Shown: one piece after another, positions 33,680 to 42,102 of the stretch
How positions within the stretch are numbered: position 1 is the first letter of the stretch
How the letters are laid out: every line of letters starts with the position of its first letter
NCBI RefSeq assembly: GCF_030388665.1
Contig: NZ_CP128846.1
Span: 6,708,501-6,772,500, forward strand
DNA length: 64,000 nucleotides
Reading direction: 5' to 3'
Origin: Streptomyces flavofungini
GTDB taxonomy: Bacteria; Actinomycetota; Actinomycetes; Streptomycetales; Streptomycetaceae
Notes under the pieces: generated by a model
Told to the model about the DNA's origin: nothing
Database searches by the model: none
What the model saw: the letters and a program-made list of their open reading frames with translations, nothing else
Translations under genes and position numbers: made by a program

Positions 33680-34702
33680 ATGGCGCAGGCGTACAAGGCG
33701 GAGACGGACAGCGGCGGCTCGCAGCACGACCGCCAGGGTTCGCGACTGCGACGCCTGGTCGGCGGATGGCGGGGCGACCCCGGCATCTGGCGGCGCGGGC
33801 TGATCACGGCGGGGATCGCGGTCCTCATCGGACTCGTGATGCTGCTGCACGCCCAGATCCCCAACGGGGTCGGCAACCTCGGCAGCCTCACCGAGACCTT
33901 CCTGCCCTGGCTCGGGGTGTTCGTCCCGGTCCTGCTCGTCATCGCCGTCGTCCGTAAGTCCGCGACGGCCCTGATCGCACTCGTGCTGCCGGTGGCCGTC
34001 TGGTTCAGCGCCTTCGGCGGACTCATCACCGACAAGTCCGGCAGCGGCGGCGACCTGACCGTCGCCACCCACAACGTGAACGCCGACAACCCCGACCCGT
34101 CCGGCACCGCCCGCGACGTCGCCGCGTCCGGCGCGGACGTCGTCGCCCTGGAGGAACTCACCGCCTCCGCCGTGCCCACGTACGAGAAGGCGCTCGCCGG
34201 CACGTACAAGTACCACTCGGTGCAGGGCACCGTCGGTGTGTGGAGCAAGTACCCGCTCACCGGCACCAAGCCCGTCGACATCAAGCTCGGCTGGACGCGC
34301 GCGATGCGCACCACCGTCGACACGCCCAAGGGGCAGGTCGCCGTGTACGTGGCGCACCTGCCGTCGGTGCGGGTCAAGCTCGACGCGGGCTTCACGGCCG
34401 GGCAGCGCGACGACAGCGCCGACGCGCTCGGCGAGGCCATCGGCGACGAGCAGCTCGACAAGGTCGTGCTGCTCGGCGACCTGAACGGCACGATGAACGA
34501 CCGCGCCCTGAACGCCGTCACCTCCCAGCTGCGCTCCACGCAGGGCGCCGCGGGCGACGGGTTCGGCTTCAGCTGGCCCGCCTCGTTCCCGATGGCCCGC
34601 ATCGACCAGATCCTGGTCAAGGGCGTCGAGCCGGTGTCCTCCTGGACGCTGCCGGAGACGGGCAGCGACCACCTGCCGGTGGCCGCGAGCGTCGACCTCT
34701 GA
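33680..34702 (+). CDS. Membrane-anchored endonuclease/exonuclease/phosphatase family protein
   Basis: 340 aa: three hydrophobic segments in the first 120 residues, then an EEP domain facing outward. EEP motifs: LTVATHNVNADN, VVALEELT (metal Glu), VYVAHLPS, LLGDLNGTMND (GD-N) and the C-terminal SDHLPVAASV. All main catalytic residues are present. The substrate could be nucleic acid, a phospholipid or a phosphate ester; the sequence does not decide. Confidence 0.87.
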   Translation: MAQAYKAETDSGGSQHDRQGSRLRRLVGGWRGDPGIWRRGLITAGIAVLIGLVMLLHAQIPNGVGNLGSLTETFLPWLGVFVPVLLVIAVVRKSATALIALVLPVAVWFSAFGGLITDKSGSGGDLTVATHNVNADNPDPSGTARDVAASGADVVALEELTASAVPTYEKALAGTYKYHSVQGTVGVWSKYPLTGTKPVDIKLGWTRAMRTTVDTPKGQVAVYVAHLPSVRVKLDAGFTAGQRDDSADALGEAIGDEQLDKVVLLGDLNGTMNDRALNAVTSQLRSTQGAAGDGFGFSWPASFPMARIDQILVKGVEPVSSWTLPETGSDHLPVAASVDL

Positions 34703-34810
34703 CGGTCACCCGCGCTTCATCCCGCGGGGCGGTCGGCCTTAACCCCGCGGAATACGTGGGTCGGGAGCCTTTGTTTCGACGGTAAACTTACGGATTCGGC
34801 TTCGTATCGA

Positions 34811-34852
34811 CCGGTGGTACGGATCCGCCGGTGGTACGGACCCGGATTCCGT
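34811..34852 (+). repeat. Direct and inverted repeats before the DHA1 MFS gene
   Basis: CCGGTGGTACGGA occurs twice (34811-34823, 34828-34840; 17-bp period); the second copy also faces TTCCGTAC as an inverted repeat. Possible regulator site; the regulator is unknown. Confidence 0.5.
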
Positions 34853-34898
34853 ACGCCCGCCGTCCCGCGCCCCCGTCCCCCTGGAAGGTACGTCCCTC

Positions 34899-36128
34899 AT
34901 GCCCCTGGCCCTGCTCGCCCTCGCCGTGGGCGCCTTCGGCATCGGCACCACCGAGTTCGTGATGATGGGGCTGCTGCCCAACGTCGCGGACGACCTGCAC
35001 ATATCCATCCCCACCGCCGGGCACCTCGTCTCCGCGTACGCCCTCGGTGTCGTCATCGGCGCCCCGCTGCTCGCCGCCGTCACCGCGAAGCTGCCCCGGC
35101 GCCGTGTACTCATCGGCCTCATGGCCCTCTTCGTCGTCGGCAACGCGGTGTCGGCCGCCGCGCCCGACTACCACTGGCTGATGGCGGCCCGCTTCCTGAG
35201 CGGGCTTCCGCACGGCGCGTTCTTCGGCGTCGGCGCGGTCGTCGCCACCGGGCTCGTCGGGCCCGAGCGCAAGGCGCGGTCCGTGTCCCTGATGTTCCTC
35301 GGGCTCACCGTCGCCAACGTCGTCGGCGTGCCCGTCGCCACCCTCATGGGGCAGCAGCTCGGGTGGCGCGCCACCTTCCTCGCCGTCAGCGCCATCGGGC
35401 TCGCCGCCATCGTCGCGCTCGCGCTCCTCGTGCCCGCCGACCACGGGCACGGCCGGCACGCCGGGCTCCGCGGGGAGCTGCGGGCCCTCGGGTCGCTGCC
35501 CGTGTGGCTCGCCCTCGGCACCACTGTCGCGGGCTTCGGCGCCCTCTTCGCCGCCTACAGCTACGTCACCCCGATGCTCACCGAATCCGCCGGGTTCGCC
35601 GAGGCCAGCGTGACGCTGCTGCTCGCCCTCTTCGGCGTCGGCGCCACCGTCGGGAACCTGCTCGGCGGGCGGCTCGCCGACCACTCCCTGCGCGGCACCC
35701 TCTTCGGTGGGCTCGGGGCGCTCGTCCTCGTCCTGCTGTTCTTCCCCGTCCTCATGCGGGCCGAGTGGAGCGCGGCCGTCGGTGTGACGTTGCTCGGAAC
35801 GGCCGCGTTCACGACGGGGTCGCCCCTGCAGTTGATGGTCATGGAGAAGGCCGCCGCCGCGCCCTCTCTCGCGTCCTCCGCCAACCAGGCCGCCTTCAAC
35901 CTCGCCAACGCGGGGGGTGCCTGGATCGGGGGGCTCGCCCTCGCCGCGGGGTTCGGTGTCACGTCGCCCGCCGTGGCCGGGGCGGGGCTTGCCGTCTTCG
36001 GGATCGGGGTGGCGGCGGTGGCCTACGCGGTTGATCGCGGCCGGGAAAGCTCCTCCTGGCCGGGGGCCTCTGGGCGGCTGGTGGCCGAGCACGTGCCCGC
36101 GGCCGCGGCCGACGCCACCCGCTCGTGA
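34899..36128 (+). CDS. DHA1-family MFS transporter (AraJ/CmlR-like)
   Basis: 409 aa with 12 hydrophobic segments. AraJ-like signatures: ALAVGAFGIGTTEFVMMGLL, GHLVSAYALGVVIGAPLLAA, RFLSGLPHGAFFGVGAVVA and SSANQAAFNLANAGGAWIGG. It is related to chloramphenicol and arabinose exporters. ATG at 34899 with GGAAGG upstream. The tail (SSSWPGASGRLVAEHVPAAA) is non-membrane. Substrate unknown; control perhaps through the repeats just upstream. Confidence 0.92.
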   Translation: MPLALLALAVGAFGIGTTEFVMMGLLPNVADDLHISIPTAGHLVSAYALGVVIGAPLLAAVTAKLPRRRVLIGLMALFVVGNAVSAAAPDYHWLMAARFLSGLPHGAFFGVGAVVATGLVGPERKARSVSLMFLGLTVANVVGVPVATLMGQQLGWRATFLAVSAIGLAAIVALALLVPADHGHGRHAGLRGELRALGSLPVWLALGTTVAGFGALFAAYSYVTPMLTESAGFAEASVTLLLALFGVGATVGNLLGGRLADHSLRGTLFGGLGALVLVLLFFPVLMRAEWSAAVGVTLLGTAAFTTGSPLQLMVMEKAAAAPSLASSANQAAFNLANAGGAWIGGLALAAGFGVTSPAVAGAGLAVFGIGVAAVAYAVDRGRESSSWPGASGRLVAEHVPAAAADATRS

Positions 36129-36453
36129 CCGGGAAGCGGGGGCGCCCCCCGCTTCCCGGCGCTCCGCGCCTCGTCCTCAAGTGCCGGACGGGCTGTCTCC
36201 CACCCGCCCGCCCGGACTTGCACCGGCGTGCCCGACGGCCCGGCACCTCAGCTCCGCCGGGGGCGCCCTCGTTTATCGGCGCTCCGCGCCTCGTCCTCAA
36301 TCGCCGGACGGGCTGTCTCCCGCCCGGCCCCGTCGTTACCGCGGCCGGGGCGGTCCGCACTGCCTGCCCGGAGCGCCTACAGCCCGGCCCGCCGTACTTC
36401 AGCCCGCCTCGGGGAAGGTCTCAGCCCGTCGTGGGGGTCCCCCCTGCTCCTTA
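36129..36453. other. Repeat-rich gap between the MFS gene and the IS
   Basis: Contains two 50-bp near-identical direct repeats (36158-36207 and 36278-36327), each including GCGCTCCGCGCCTCGTCCTC and GCCGGACGGGCTGTCTCCC, then the left half of the palindromic dispersed repeat (GTGGGGGTCCCCCCTGCTCC) cut by the IS. No gene seen. A related segment in inverse orientation lies at 37328-37362. Confidence 0.8.
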
Positions 36454-36495
36454 GACGCCATTTCGTTTGGTGTGATCTTGCGGCAGCCTGGGACG

Positions 36496-36855
36496 GTGAC
36501 TTCTTCGCTTGTTGAGCGAATGGCTCCAGATGATCTGTGGGAGCTGTTCGAGCGGGTGGTGCCGCCGGCGCCGGAGCGTCCGCAGGGCGGCGGTCGCCGT
36601 CGGCATGGGGACCGGGAGGTGCTGGCCGCGATCATCTTCGTCGCCACCTCGGGCTGCACGTGGAACCAACTGCCGCCGGGCTTCGGCCCTTCGGGAGTGA
36701 CCGCTTTCCGCCGGTTCACCGAGTGGTCCGAGGCGAGGGTGTGGGCCAAGCTCCATCGCCTTGTCCTCGATGAGCTCGGCTCCCGCGGTGAGCTGGACTG
36801 GTCGCGCTGTGCGATCGACTCAGTCAGCGTCCGCGCCCTCAAAGGGGGCGGCTGA
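36496..36855 (+). CDS. IS5-family transposase orfA (N-terminal part)
   Basis: 119 aa from the GTG at 36496. Residues MAPDDLWELFERVVPPAP, HGDREVLAAIIFVATSGCTW and LDWSRCAIDSVSVRALKGG match the first half of IS427-type transposases; DSVSVRA includes the first DDE aspartate. It ends at TGA 36853-36855, just after the slippery AAAGGGGGC, so a -1 shift would join it to orfB. Confidence 0.88.
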   Translation: MTSSLVERMAPDDLWELFERVVPPAPERPQGGGRRRHGDREVLAAIIFVATSGCTWNQLPPGFGPSGVTAFRRFTEWSEARVWAKLHRLVLDELGSRGELDWSRCAIDSVSVRALKGGG

Positions 36856-37304
36856 CGGGACCGAATCCGACCGACCGCGGCAAGAACGGATCGAAAATCC
36901 ACCTGATCGTCGACCGTCACGGCCTGCCTCTCTCGCTCGGAATCTCCGCCGCCAACCTCCACGACAGCCAGGCCCTCATCCCGCTGGTCCGCGGTATCCC
37001 GCCCGTCCGCTCCCGCCGCGGCCCCAGGCGTCGGCGGCCCGCCAAGCTCCACGGCGACAAGGGGTACGACTACCCCCACCTGCGACGCTGGCTCTCTTTA
37101 CGGCAGATCACCCACCGCATCGCACGCAAGGGCACTGAGTCTTCCCAGCGCCTGGGTCGGCACCGCTGGGTCGTGGAACGGACGGTGTCCTGGCTGTCGG
37201 GCTGCCGCCGACTCCACCGCCGATACGAACGCAAGCCCGAGCACTTCCTCGCCTTCACCGCCATCGCGGCAACCCTCATATGCCATCGCAGAATCGCCAA
37301 ATGA
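36846..37304 (+). CDS. IS5-family transposase orfB (C-terminal part, -1 frame)
   Basis: Reading from the slip site gives KGGRLTGPNPTDRGKNGSKI, then HLIVDRHGLPL, SAANLHDSQALIPLV, KLHGDKGYDYPHLRRWL (second DDE Asp) and RHRWVVERTVSWLSGCRRLH (catalytic Glu). There is no good start codon of its own; it is probably made only as an OrfAB fusion by programmed -1 frameshifting. It stops 9 bp before the right end. Confidence 0.87.
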   Translation, partial: GRLTGPNPTDRGKNGSKIHLIVDRHGLPLSLGISAANLHDSQALIPLVRGIPPVRSRRGPRRRRPAKLHGDKGYDYPHLRRWLSLRQITHRIARKGTESSQRLGRHRWVVERTVSWLSGCRRLHRRYERKPEHFLAFTAIAATLICHRRIAK

Positions 37305-37465
37305 AATGACGTCTTAAGAGCTTGGGGAAGTTTGAGGACGAGGCGCGAAGCGCCGATTCGGGGGTGCCCCCGTCCCACGGCAACGGGGACGCCCACCCCC
37401 GGGGTCCAGGGGCGGAGCCCCGGTTTCGGGAAAGGGTGGGACTGGGGCGCCCCGCGAGGAGGGCG

Positions 37466-39217
37466 TCAGCCTGTTTCGCGCCAGCGGTTCGTGATCGGGA
37501 GGCGGCGGTCCTTGCCGAAGCCCTTGGGGGAGATCTTGGTGCCGGGCGGGTACTGCCGCCGCTTGTACTCGGCGGCGTCCACCATGCGCAGCGTCCTCGT
37601 GACGAGTTCCGCGTCGAACCCCGCGGCAACGATCTCGTCGGCCCCCTGATCCCGGTCGACGTACAGCTCGAGGATCCCGTCGAGCACGGGATAGTCGGGC
37701 AGCGAGTCGGTGTCCACCTGGTCGGGCCGCAGCTCCGCGCTGGGCGGCTTGCTGATGGAGTTCTCGGGGACGGGCGGGGTCTCCCCGCGGGAGCGGGCGG
37801 CCTCGTTGCGCCACCGCGCCAGCCGGAAGACCGCGGTCTTGTAGAGGTCCTTGATGGGTCCGTACGCCCCGACCGAGTCCCCGTACAGCGTCGAATACCC
37901 CACGGCCAGCTCGGACTTGTTGCCGGGCGCGAGCACGATGTGCCCCTCCTGGTTGGAGAGCGCCATGAGCATGGTCCCGCGCAGCCGCGACTGGAGGTTC
38001 TCCTCGGCGAGTCCGGTGAGGCCGAGGGAGTCCATGTAGGCGTCGAACATCGGCGCGATGGGGATGTTGCGCAGGTTCAGACCGGTACGCCGCGCCAACT
38101 CCTCCGCGTCGCTCACGGAGTGCTCGGACGAGTACCGCGACGGCATCGCGACCCCGTACACGTGCTGCGCCCCCAGCGCGTCGCACGCGATCGCCGCCGT
38201 CAGCGCGGAGTCGATGCCTCCGGAAAGCCCGATCAGGACGGAGGAGAAGCCGTTCTTGGTGACGTACGCCCGCAGGCCCACGACGAGCGCCGAGTACGTC
38301 TCCTCGTCGTCGTCGAGCCGGTCCGCGTACCCGCCGTCGAACTCCGCCTCGTACGCGGGCAGCGGCTCCTCGGACAGCGTGACGTGCTCGACGCGCAGGC
38401 CGTCGTCCACGACGCCCTCCGGCACGGCGCCCGCGGCGGGCAGCTCCAGGTCGAGGACCACGCACCCCTGCGTGAACTGCGGCGCCCGCGCGACGACTTC
38501 GCCGTCCTTGTCCACGACGATGGAGTCCCCGTCGAAGACCAGCTCGTCCTGGCCGCCCGTCATCGCGAGGTACGCGGTCGTGCAGCCCGCCTCCTGCGCG
38601 CGCTTGCGCACCAGCTCCAGGCGCTGGTCGTCCTTGTTCTGCTCGTACGGCGAGGCGTTGATCGAGAGCAGCAGGCCCGCGCCCGCGGTGCGCGTCGCCG
38701 GGACGCGGCCGCCGTCCTGCCAGAGGTCCTCGCAGATCGCGAGCGCCACGTCGATGCCGTGCACGCGGACGACGGGCAGCGTCTCGCCCGGCACGAAGTA
38801 CCGGAACTCGTCGAAGACGCCGTAGTTGGGGAGGTGGTGCTTGGAGAAGGTCAGCGCCACCTCGCCGCGGTGCAGCACCGCGCCCGCGTTGCGGGGGGCT
38901 CCGGCCGGCTGGCCGTAGCGCGGCTTGGCCTCCTCGGTGCGGTCCAAGTAGCCGACCACCACGGGGAGTCCGCCGAGGCCCTCGTCGTCGAGGCGGGCCG
39001 CGAGGGCGCGCAGCTCCCGGCGGGAGGCGTCGACGAAGGACGCGCGCAGGGCGAGGTCCTCCACGGGGTAGCCGGTCAGCGCCATCTCGGGGAACGCGGC
39101 CAGGTGCGCTCCCTGCTCGGCGGAGTGCCGGGTCCAGTGGACGATCGCCTCGGCGTTCTGGGAGAGATCGCCGACGGTCGAGTCGATCTGATTCAGGGCG
39201 AGGCGTAGTTGAGGCAC
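37466..39217 (-). CDS. nadE: Glutamine-dependent NAD+ synthetase
   Basis: Amidates nicotinic acid adenine dinucleotide to NAD+ using Gln. 583 aa: N-terminal nitrilase-like glutaminase (FPEMALTGYP Glu, FSKHHLPNYGVFDE Lys, LAICEDLW Cys) and C-terminal synthetase with the PP-loop LIGLSGGIDSALTAAI. The GTG at 39217 is chosen: TAGACT 7 nt upstream and no ribosome site indicate a leaderless mRNA; the longer ATG at 39295 would read through that promoter. Confidence 0.96.
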   Translation of the reverse strand: MPQLRLALNQIDSTVGDLSQNAEAIVHWTRHSAEQGAHLAAFPEMALTGYPVEDLALRASFVDASRRELRALAARLDDEGLGGLPVVVGYLDRTEEAKPRYGQPAGAPRNAGAVLHRGEVALTFSKHHLPNYGVFDEFRYFVPGETLPVVRVHGIDVALAICEDLWQDGGRVPATRTAGAGLLLSINASPYEQNKDDQRLELVRKRAQEAGCTTAYLAMTGGQDELVFDGDSIVVDKDGEVVARAPQFTQGCVVLDLELPAAGAVPEGVVDDGLRVEHVTLSEEPLPAYEAEFDGGYADRLDDDEETYSALVVGLRAYVTKNGFSSVLIGLSGGIDSALTAAIACDALGAQHVYGVAMPSRYSSEHSVSDAEELARRTGLNLRNIPIAPMFDAYMDSLGLTGLAEENLQSRLRGTMLMALSNQEGHIVLAPGNKSELAVGYSTLYGDSVGAYGPIKDLYKTAVFRLARWRNEAARSRGETPPVPENSISKPPSAELRPDQVDTDSLPDYPVLDGILELYVDRDQGADEIVAAGFDAELVTRTLRMVDAAEYKRRQYPPGTKISPKGFGKDRRLPITNRWRETG

Positions 39218-39583
39218 GCCGCCCAGTCTAATCGTCAAAGCGACGCGATGCCCCTGCGGCCGGGTGTGGGGCGGCCCACGTGGGGCGTGGGACACGGCGG
39301 TCGGATGCGCCCCGGCGCCGGGCGGGCACGGGGGCGCACCCAGGCGGCTGCCGGGGGCGCACCCGGGGTGCGGGGGGCGGGGCCCCGCCCCCCGGGGCCG
39401 GTCAGGGCCGGCGACCGAGTGCCGTCACGGTCGGCAGCCGAGCGCCGTCACGGGCGGCAGTCCAGTGCCGTCACGGTCAGCGGCCGAGTGCCGTCAAGGG
39501 CGGGCGGCCGAGTGCCGTCGCGGTCGGCCGCCCGGGCCGGCAGGCCGGTGCCGGGACCCTGCCGGAGCAGCGGCCGTGCGCCC
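39218..39583. other. Intergenic region between nadE and multicopper oxidase
   Basis: 366 bp without a gene. Holds the nadE promoter (39225-39230), a 24-bp perfect GC palindrome (39371-39394, CGGGGGGCGGGG and complement) that may end the oxidase transcript, and the 23-bp tandem array at 39411-39526. Confidence 0.7.
39411..39526 (+). repeat. 23-bp tandem array, five copies
   Basis: Units start at 39411, 39434, 39457, 39480 and 39504, each close to GCGGCCGAGTGCCGTCACGG plus 3 nt. They lie about 60 bp beyond the multicopper oxidase stop codon. Confidence 0.88.
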
Positions 39584-41284
39584 TCAGGAGCGATAGCCGA
39601 GCACCGTCATCATCCCCGCCTCCGCGTGGTAGACGTTGTGGCAGTGGATCATCCACAGGCCGGGGTTGTCCGTGTCGAAGTCCACCGTCAGCGTGCCGTT
39701 CGGCAGCACGACCGCCGTGTCCTTGCGGGGGCGTCCCGGGGTGCCCGCCAGGGCGAACGTGTGACCGTGCAGATGGAGCGGGTGCCACATCGTGGTGCCG
39801 TTGGTGAAGGTGATCCGGACCCGTTCCCCGGCGCGGACCGGGAGCCGCCTGTCGGGGGAGTAGGGCTTCCCGTCGAACGCCCAGTCGTACTTCGCCATGC
39901 CGCCCGTCAGCCGGATCCTGACTGTGCGGTCCGGCGCCCGGTCCTCGAGGGCCACGGAGTCGTCGGCCGTGAGCCGGTCGGCGAGGAGCACGCGGCCCGT
40001 CAGCTCCTCGGGGCGCGCCGACGCGGGCGGTGGCGCGCCCCCGCCCGTGCGGAGCAGCGCCCGGGCCGCCGCCTTCTTGCCCTCGGCCACCGCCGTCAGC
40101 GGAAACACGCCGTCCTTGACGGTGACCAGGACGTCGTACCGCTCGCCCATGCCGATGAGCAGCGCGTCGGCCTTCTTGTGCCGCACCGGGAAGCCGTCCG
40201 TGTGCGTCACCGTCAGCTCGTGGCCCCCGAGCGCCACCCGGAAGGCCGTGTCGCCGCCCGCGTTGATCAGACGGATGCGGACGCGGTCGCCGGGGCGGGC
40301 GCGGAAGGTCGTGGGGGCCTTGGGGGTGCGGCCGTTGAGCACGTAGTGGGGGTAGGCCACGTCGCCCGCGTCCGGGCCGAGGAGGTCGCTCTTGGCGCCC
40401 ATCATCATCCGGGAGGGCCCCGTCGGGCGGCTCGGGTCGGGGGTGTCCTCGGACCGCGACATCGACATCGACATGTGGGACATGTCGTGCCCGCCCCCAC
40501 TGGCTCCGGCGCTGTCCCCGCCGTCGCTCCCGCCGTGGTCCATCCCGGCCCGCAACTCCTTGAGGACGGCGTCCGGGGTGGAGCCGTCCACGCCGTCGAC
40601 CCAGTCGTCCAGGACGACGACCCACTCCTTGTCGTACTCCAGGGGCTCCTTGGGGTCGTCGACGATCAGGGGTGCGTAGAGACCCCGGTCCTGCTGGGTG
40701 CCCGCGTGGGGGTGGAACCAGTACGTCCCCGGATGGGGGACCTTGAAGCGGTACGTGAAGTCGGCGCCGGGCCGGATCCCGCGCTGGGTGAGGGCGGGGA
40801 CGCCGTCCATGTCGTTGCGCAGGGCGAGGCCGTGCCAGTGCAGCGTGGTGGGCTCGGGGAGGTGGTTGGCGAGGGTGAGGGCGAGGGTGTCGCCCGCCGT
40901 GACGCGGACCTCCTTGCCGGGCAGGTCCTCGCCGTACGCCCAGGTGCGGACCGTGGGGCCGCCCAGGTCGAGCGTGGCCGGGGCGGCGGTGAGCCGCACC
41001 TTCCTGATCCGGCCGCCGCCGGGGCGCCTGCGCTCGGCCGCGGCGACTTCCCGGCCGGTGGGCGTCACATAGCCCTTCGGGGCCGCGGAAGGACCGCCCT
41101 GGCCGCCGCCCGCGTGCCCGGAGTGGGAGCCGTCGCCGGAGCAGGCCGTCACCAGGCCCGTGCCGACGGCGGCGATCGCGGCGCCGAGCAGCGTCCGGCG
41201 CGACGTGTCGCAGATCCGGCGCGATGGGTCAGGGGCCCCGGACGTCCCCGAGGGCTGCGGGGTGCGTGAGATGGGTGTGCGCAT
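39584..41284 (-). CDS. Tat-exported multicopper oxidase
   Basis: 566 aa, likely copper/phenol oxidase. Tat motif SRRTLLG at residues 28-34 with a hydrophobic region and TACSGDG, possibly lipidated. Copper ligands: TLHWHGLAL, TYWFHPHAG, MWHPLHLHGHTF and IHCHNVYHAEAGMM, so the T1 and trinuclear sites are complete. A Met/His-rich insert (MDHGGSDGG, GGHDMSHMSMSMS) at about residues 250-280 resembles copper-acquiring segments of CueO-like enzymes. ATG at 41284 with GAGGTG upstream. Next to a DUF6153-like membrane protein. Confidence 0.93.
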   Translation of the reverse strand: MRTPISRTPQPSGTSGAPDPSRRICDTSRRTLLGAAIAAVGTGLVTACSGDGSHSGHAGGGQGGPSAAPKGYVTPTGREVAAAERRRPGGGRIRKVRLTAAPATLDLGGPTVRTWAYGEDLPGKEVRVTAGDTLALTLANHLPEPTTLHWHGLALRNDMDGVPALTQRGIRPGADFTYRFKVPHPGTYWFHPHAGTQQDRGLYAPLIVDDPKEPLEYDKEWVVVLDDWVDGVDGSTPDAVLKELRAGMDHGGSDGGDSAGASGGGHDMSHMSMSMSRSEDTPDPSRPTGPSRMMMGAKSDLLGPDAGDVAYPHYVLNGRTPKAPTTFRARPGDRVRIRLINAGGDTAFRVALGGHELTVTHTDGFPVRHKKADALLIGMGERYDVLVTVKDGVFPLTAVAEGKKAAARALLRTGGGAPPPASARPEELTGRVLLADRLTADDSVALEDRAPDRTVRIRLTGGMAKYDWAFDGKPYSPDRRLPVRAGERVRITFTNGTTMWHPLHLHGHTFALAGTPGRPRKDTAVVLPNGTLTVDFDTDNPGLWMIHCHNVYHAEAGMMTVLGYRS

Positions 41285-41417
41285 GGTTGATGAACACCTC
41301 GTCTGTGTGGTGCGTGCAGAAGGGCGCGTCTGCTGCTTCTGGTACACCGCTCACCGCCCGGAGGTTCCCCTTCCGTCTCCGGGCGTGCGGGCAGCGCGAA
41401 ACAGCCGGTACGGCGGC

Positions 41418-42032
41418 CTATACGCGCAGCACGGAGAGGCGGGTGAGGAGGGCGCGGGGCGGCGGAGGGTTCGGCCGCAGGGCGTCGAGGAGGCGGGCCC
41501 GGCCGGGCACGTACGCGGGGGCGCCCCACAGCCGGTGGCGTACCGCCGCGCGCAGCAGGACGAGGGTGAGGGCGGCGCCGAGGACGGCCAGGCAGACGGA
41601 GAGGGGGTCCATGCCGGAGTCGTGGCCGCCCGTCGGGCCGCCCGCGGCCGGACCCAGGACCTCCGGGCCGGTGCTGTTCGGGGCCGCGGCGGCCGCGTGG
41701 CGCACGGTCGTCGGGCTGACGCCCGCCGGAGTCGTGACCGTCGGGCTCACGTATGCCGGGCTCTTGGCCATCACCCCGCGCGCGTGCCCGCCACCGCTCT
41801 CCCCGCGCGCGTGCCCGCTACCGCTCTCCCCGCGCGCGTGGACCACGCGGCTCTCCCCGCGCGCGTGTCCACCATCCGCAGCCACCCCTGCGGCCCCACC
41901 CGCAATAGCCCGTTCGGCGCTCGCCCCGTGCTCCCGGGGGTGCCCCAGCGAATGCATCGCCACGATGCCGAAGAGGAGCGCGAGGAGCAGCGCGAGCTGG
42001 CTCGCGCGCGTCGTCGGGCTCTTCGGGGTCAC
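41418..42032 (-). CDS. DUF6153-like membrane protein with HARGES repeats
   Basis: 204 aa, GTG start. Two hydrophobic segments (ALLLALLFGIVAMHSLGHP near the N-terminus, LSVCLAVLGAALTLVLLRAA near the C-terminus) with a His-rich outer loop. MHSLGHPREHG fits DUF6153. The loop carries four HARGES/HARGV repeats at about residues 55-87, encoded by a roughly 24-27 bp DNA repeat. Same strand as and 133 bp before the multicopper oxidase, so a copper-related role is possible but unproven. Confidence 0.7.
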   Translation of the reverse strand: MTPKSPTTRASQLALLLALLFGIVAMHSLGHPREHGASAERAIAGGAAGVAADGGHARGESRVVHARGESGSGHARGESGGGHARGVMAKSPAYVSPTVTTPAGVSPTTVRHAAAAAPNSTGPEVLGPAAGGPTGGHDSGMDPLSVCLAVLGAALTLVLLRAAVRHRLWGAPAYVPGRARLLDALRPNPPPPRALLTRLSVLRV

Positions 42033-42102
42033 GGCCCGGAGCCTACCCCGCCTGGGTATGGGGTGACATGCGGGCCCGGCACCCTCCGACGATCATGAGC
42101 CC

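Larger units (their letters stand above)
36454..37313 (+). mobile_element. IS5-family (IS427-like) insertion sequence, 860 bp
   Basis: Ends: GACGCCATTTCGTTTGG on the left and, read inward from the right, GACGTCATTTCATTTGG (15/17 identical). Direct TTA target duplication at 36451-36453 and 37314-37316. It carries orfA and orfB joined by a -1 frameshift. Both target duplications and both ends are intact, so the insertion looks recent and possibly active. It split a dispersed palindromic repeat. Confidence 0.9.
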
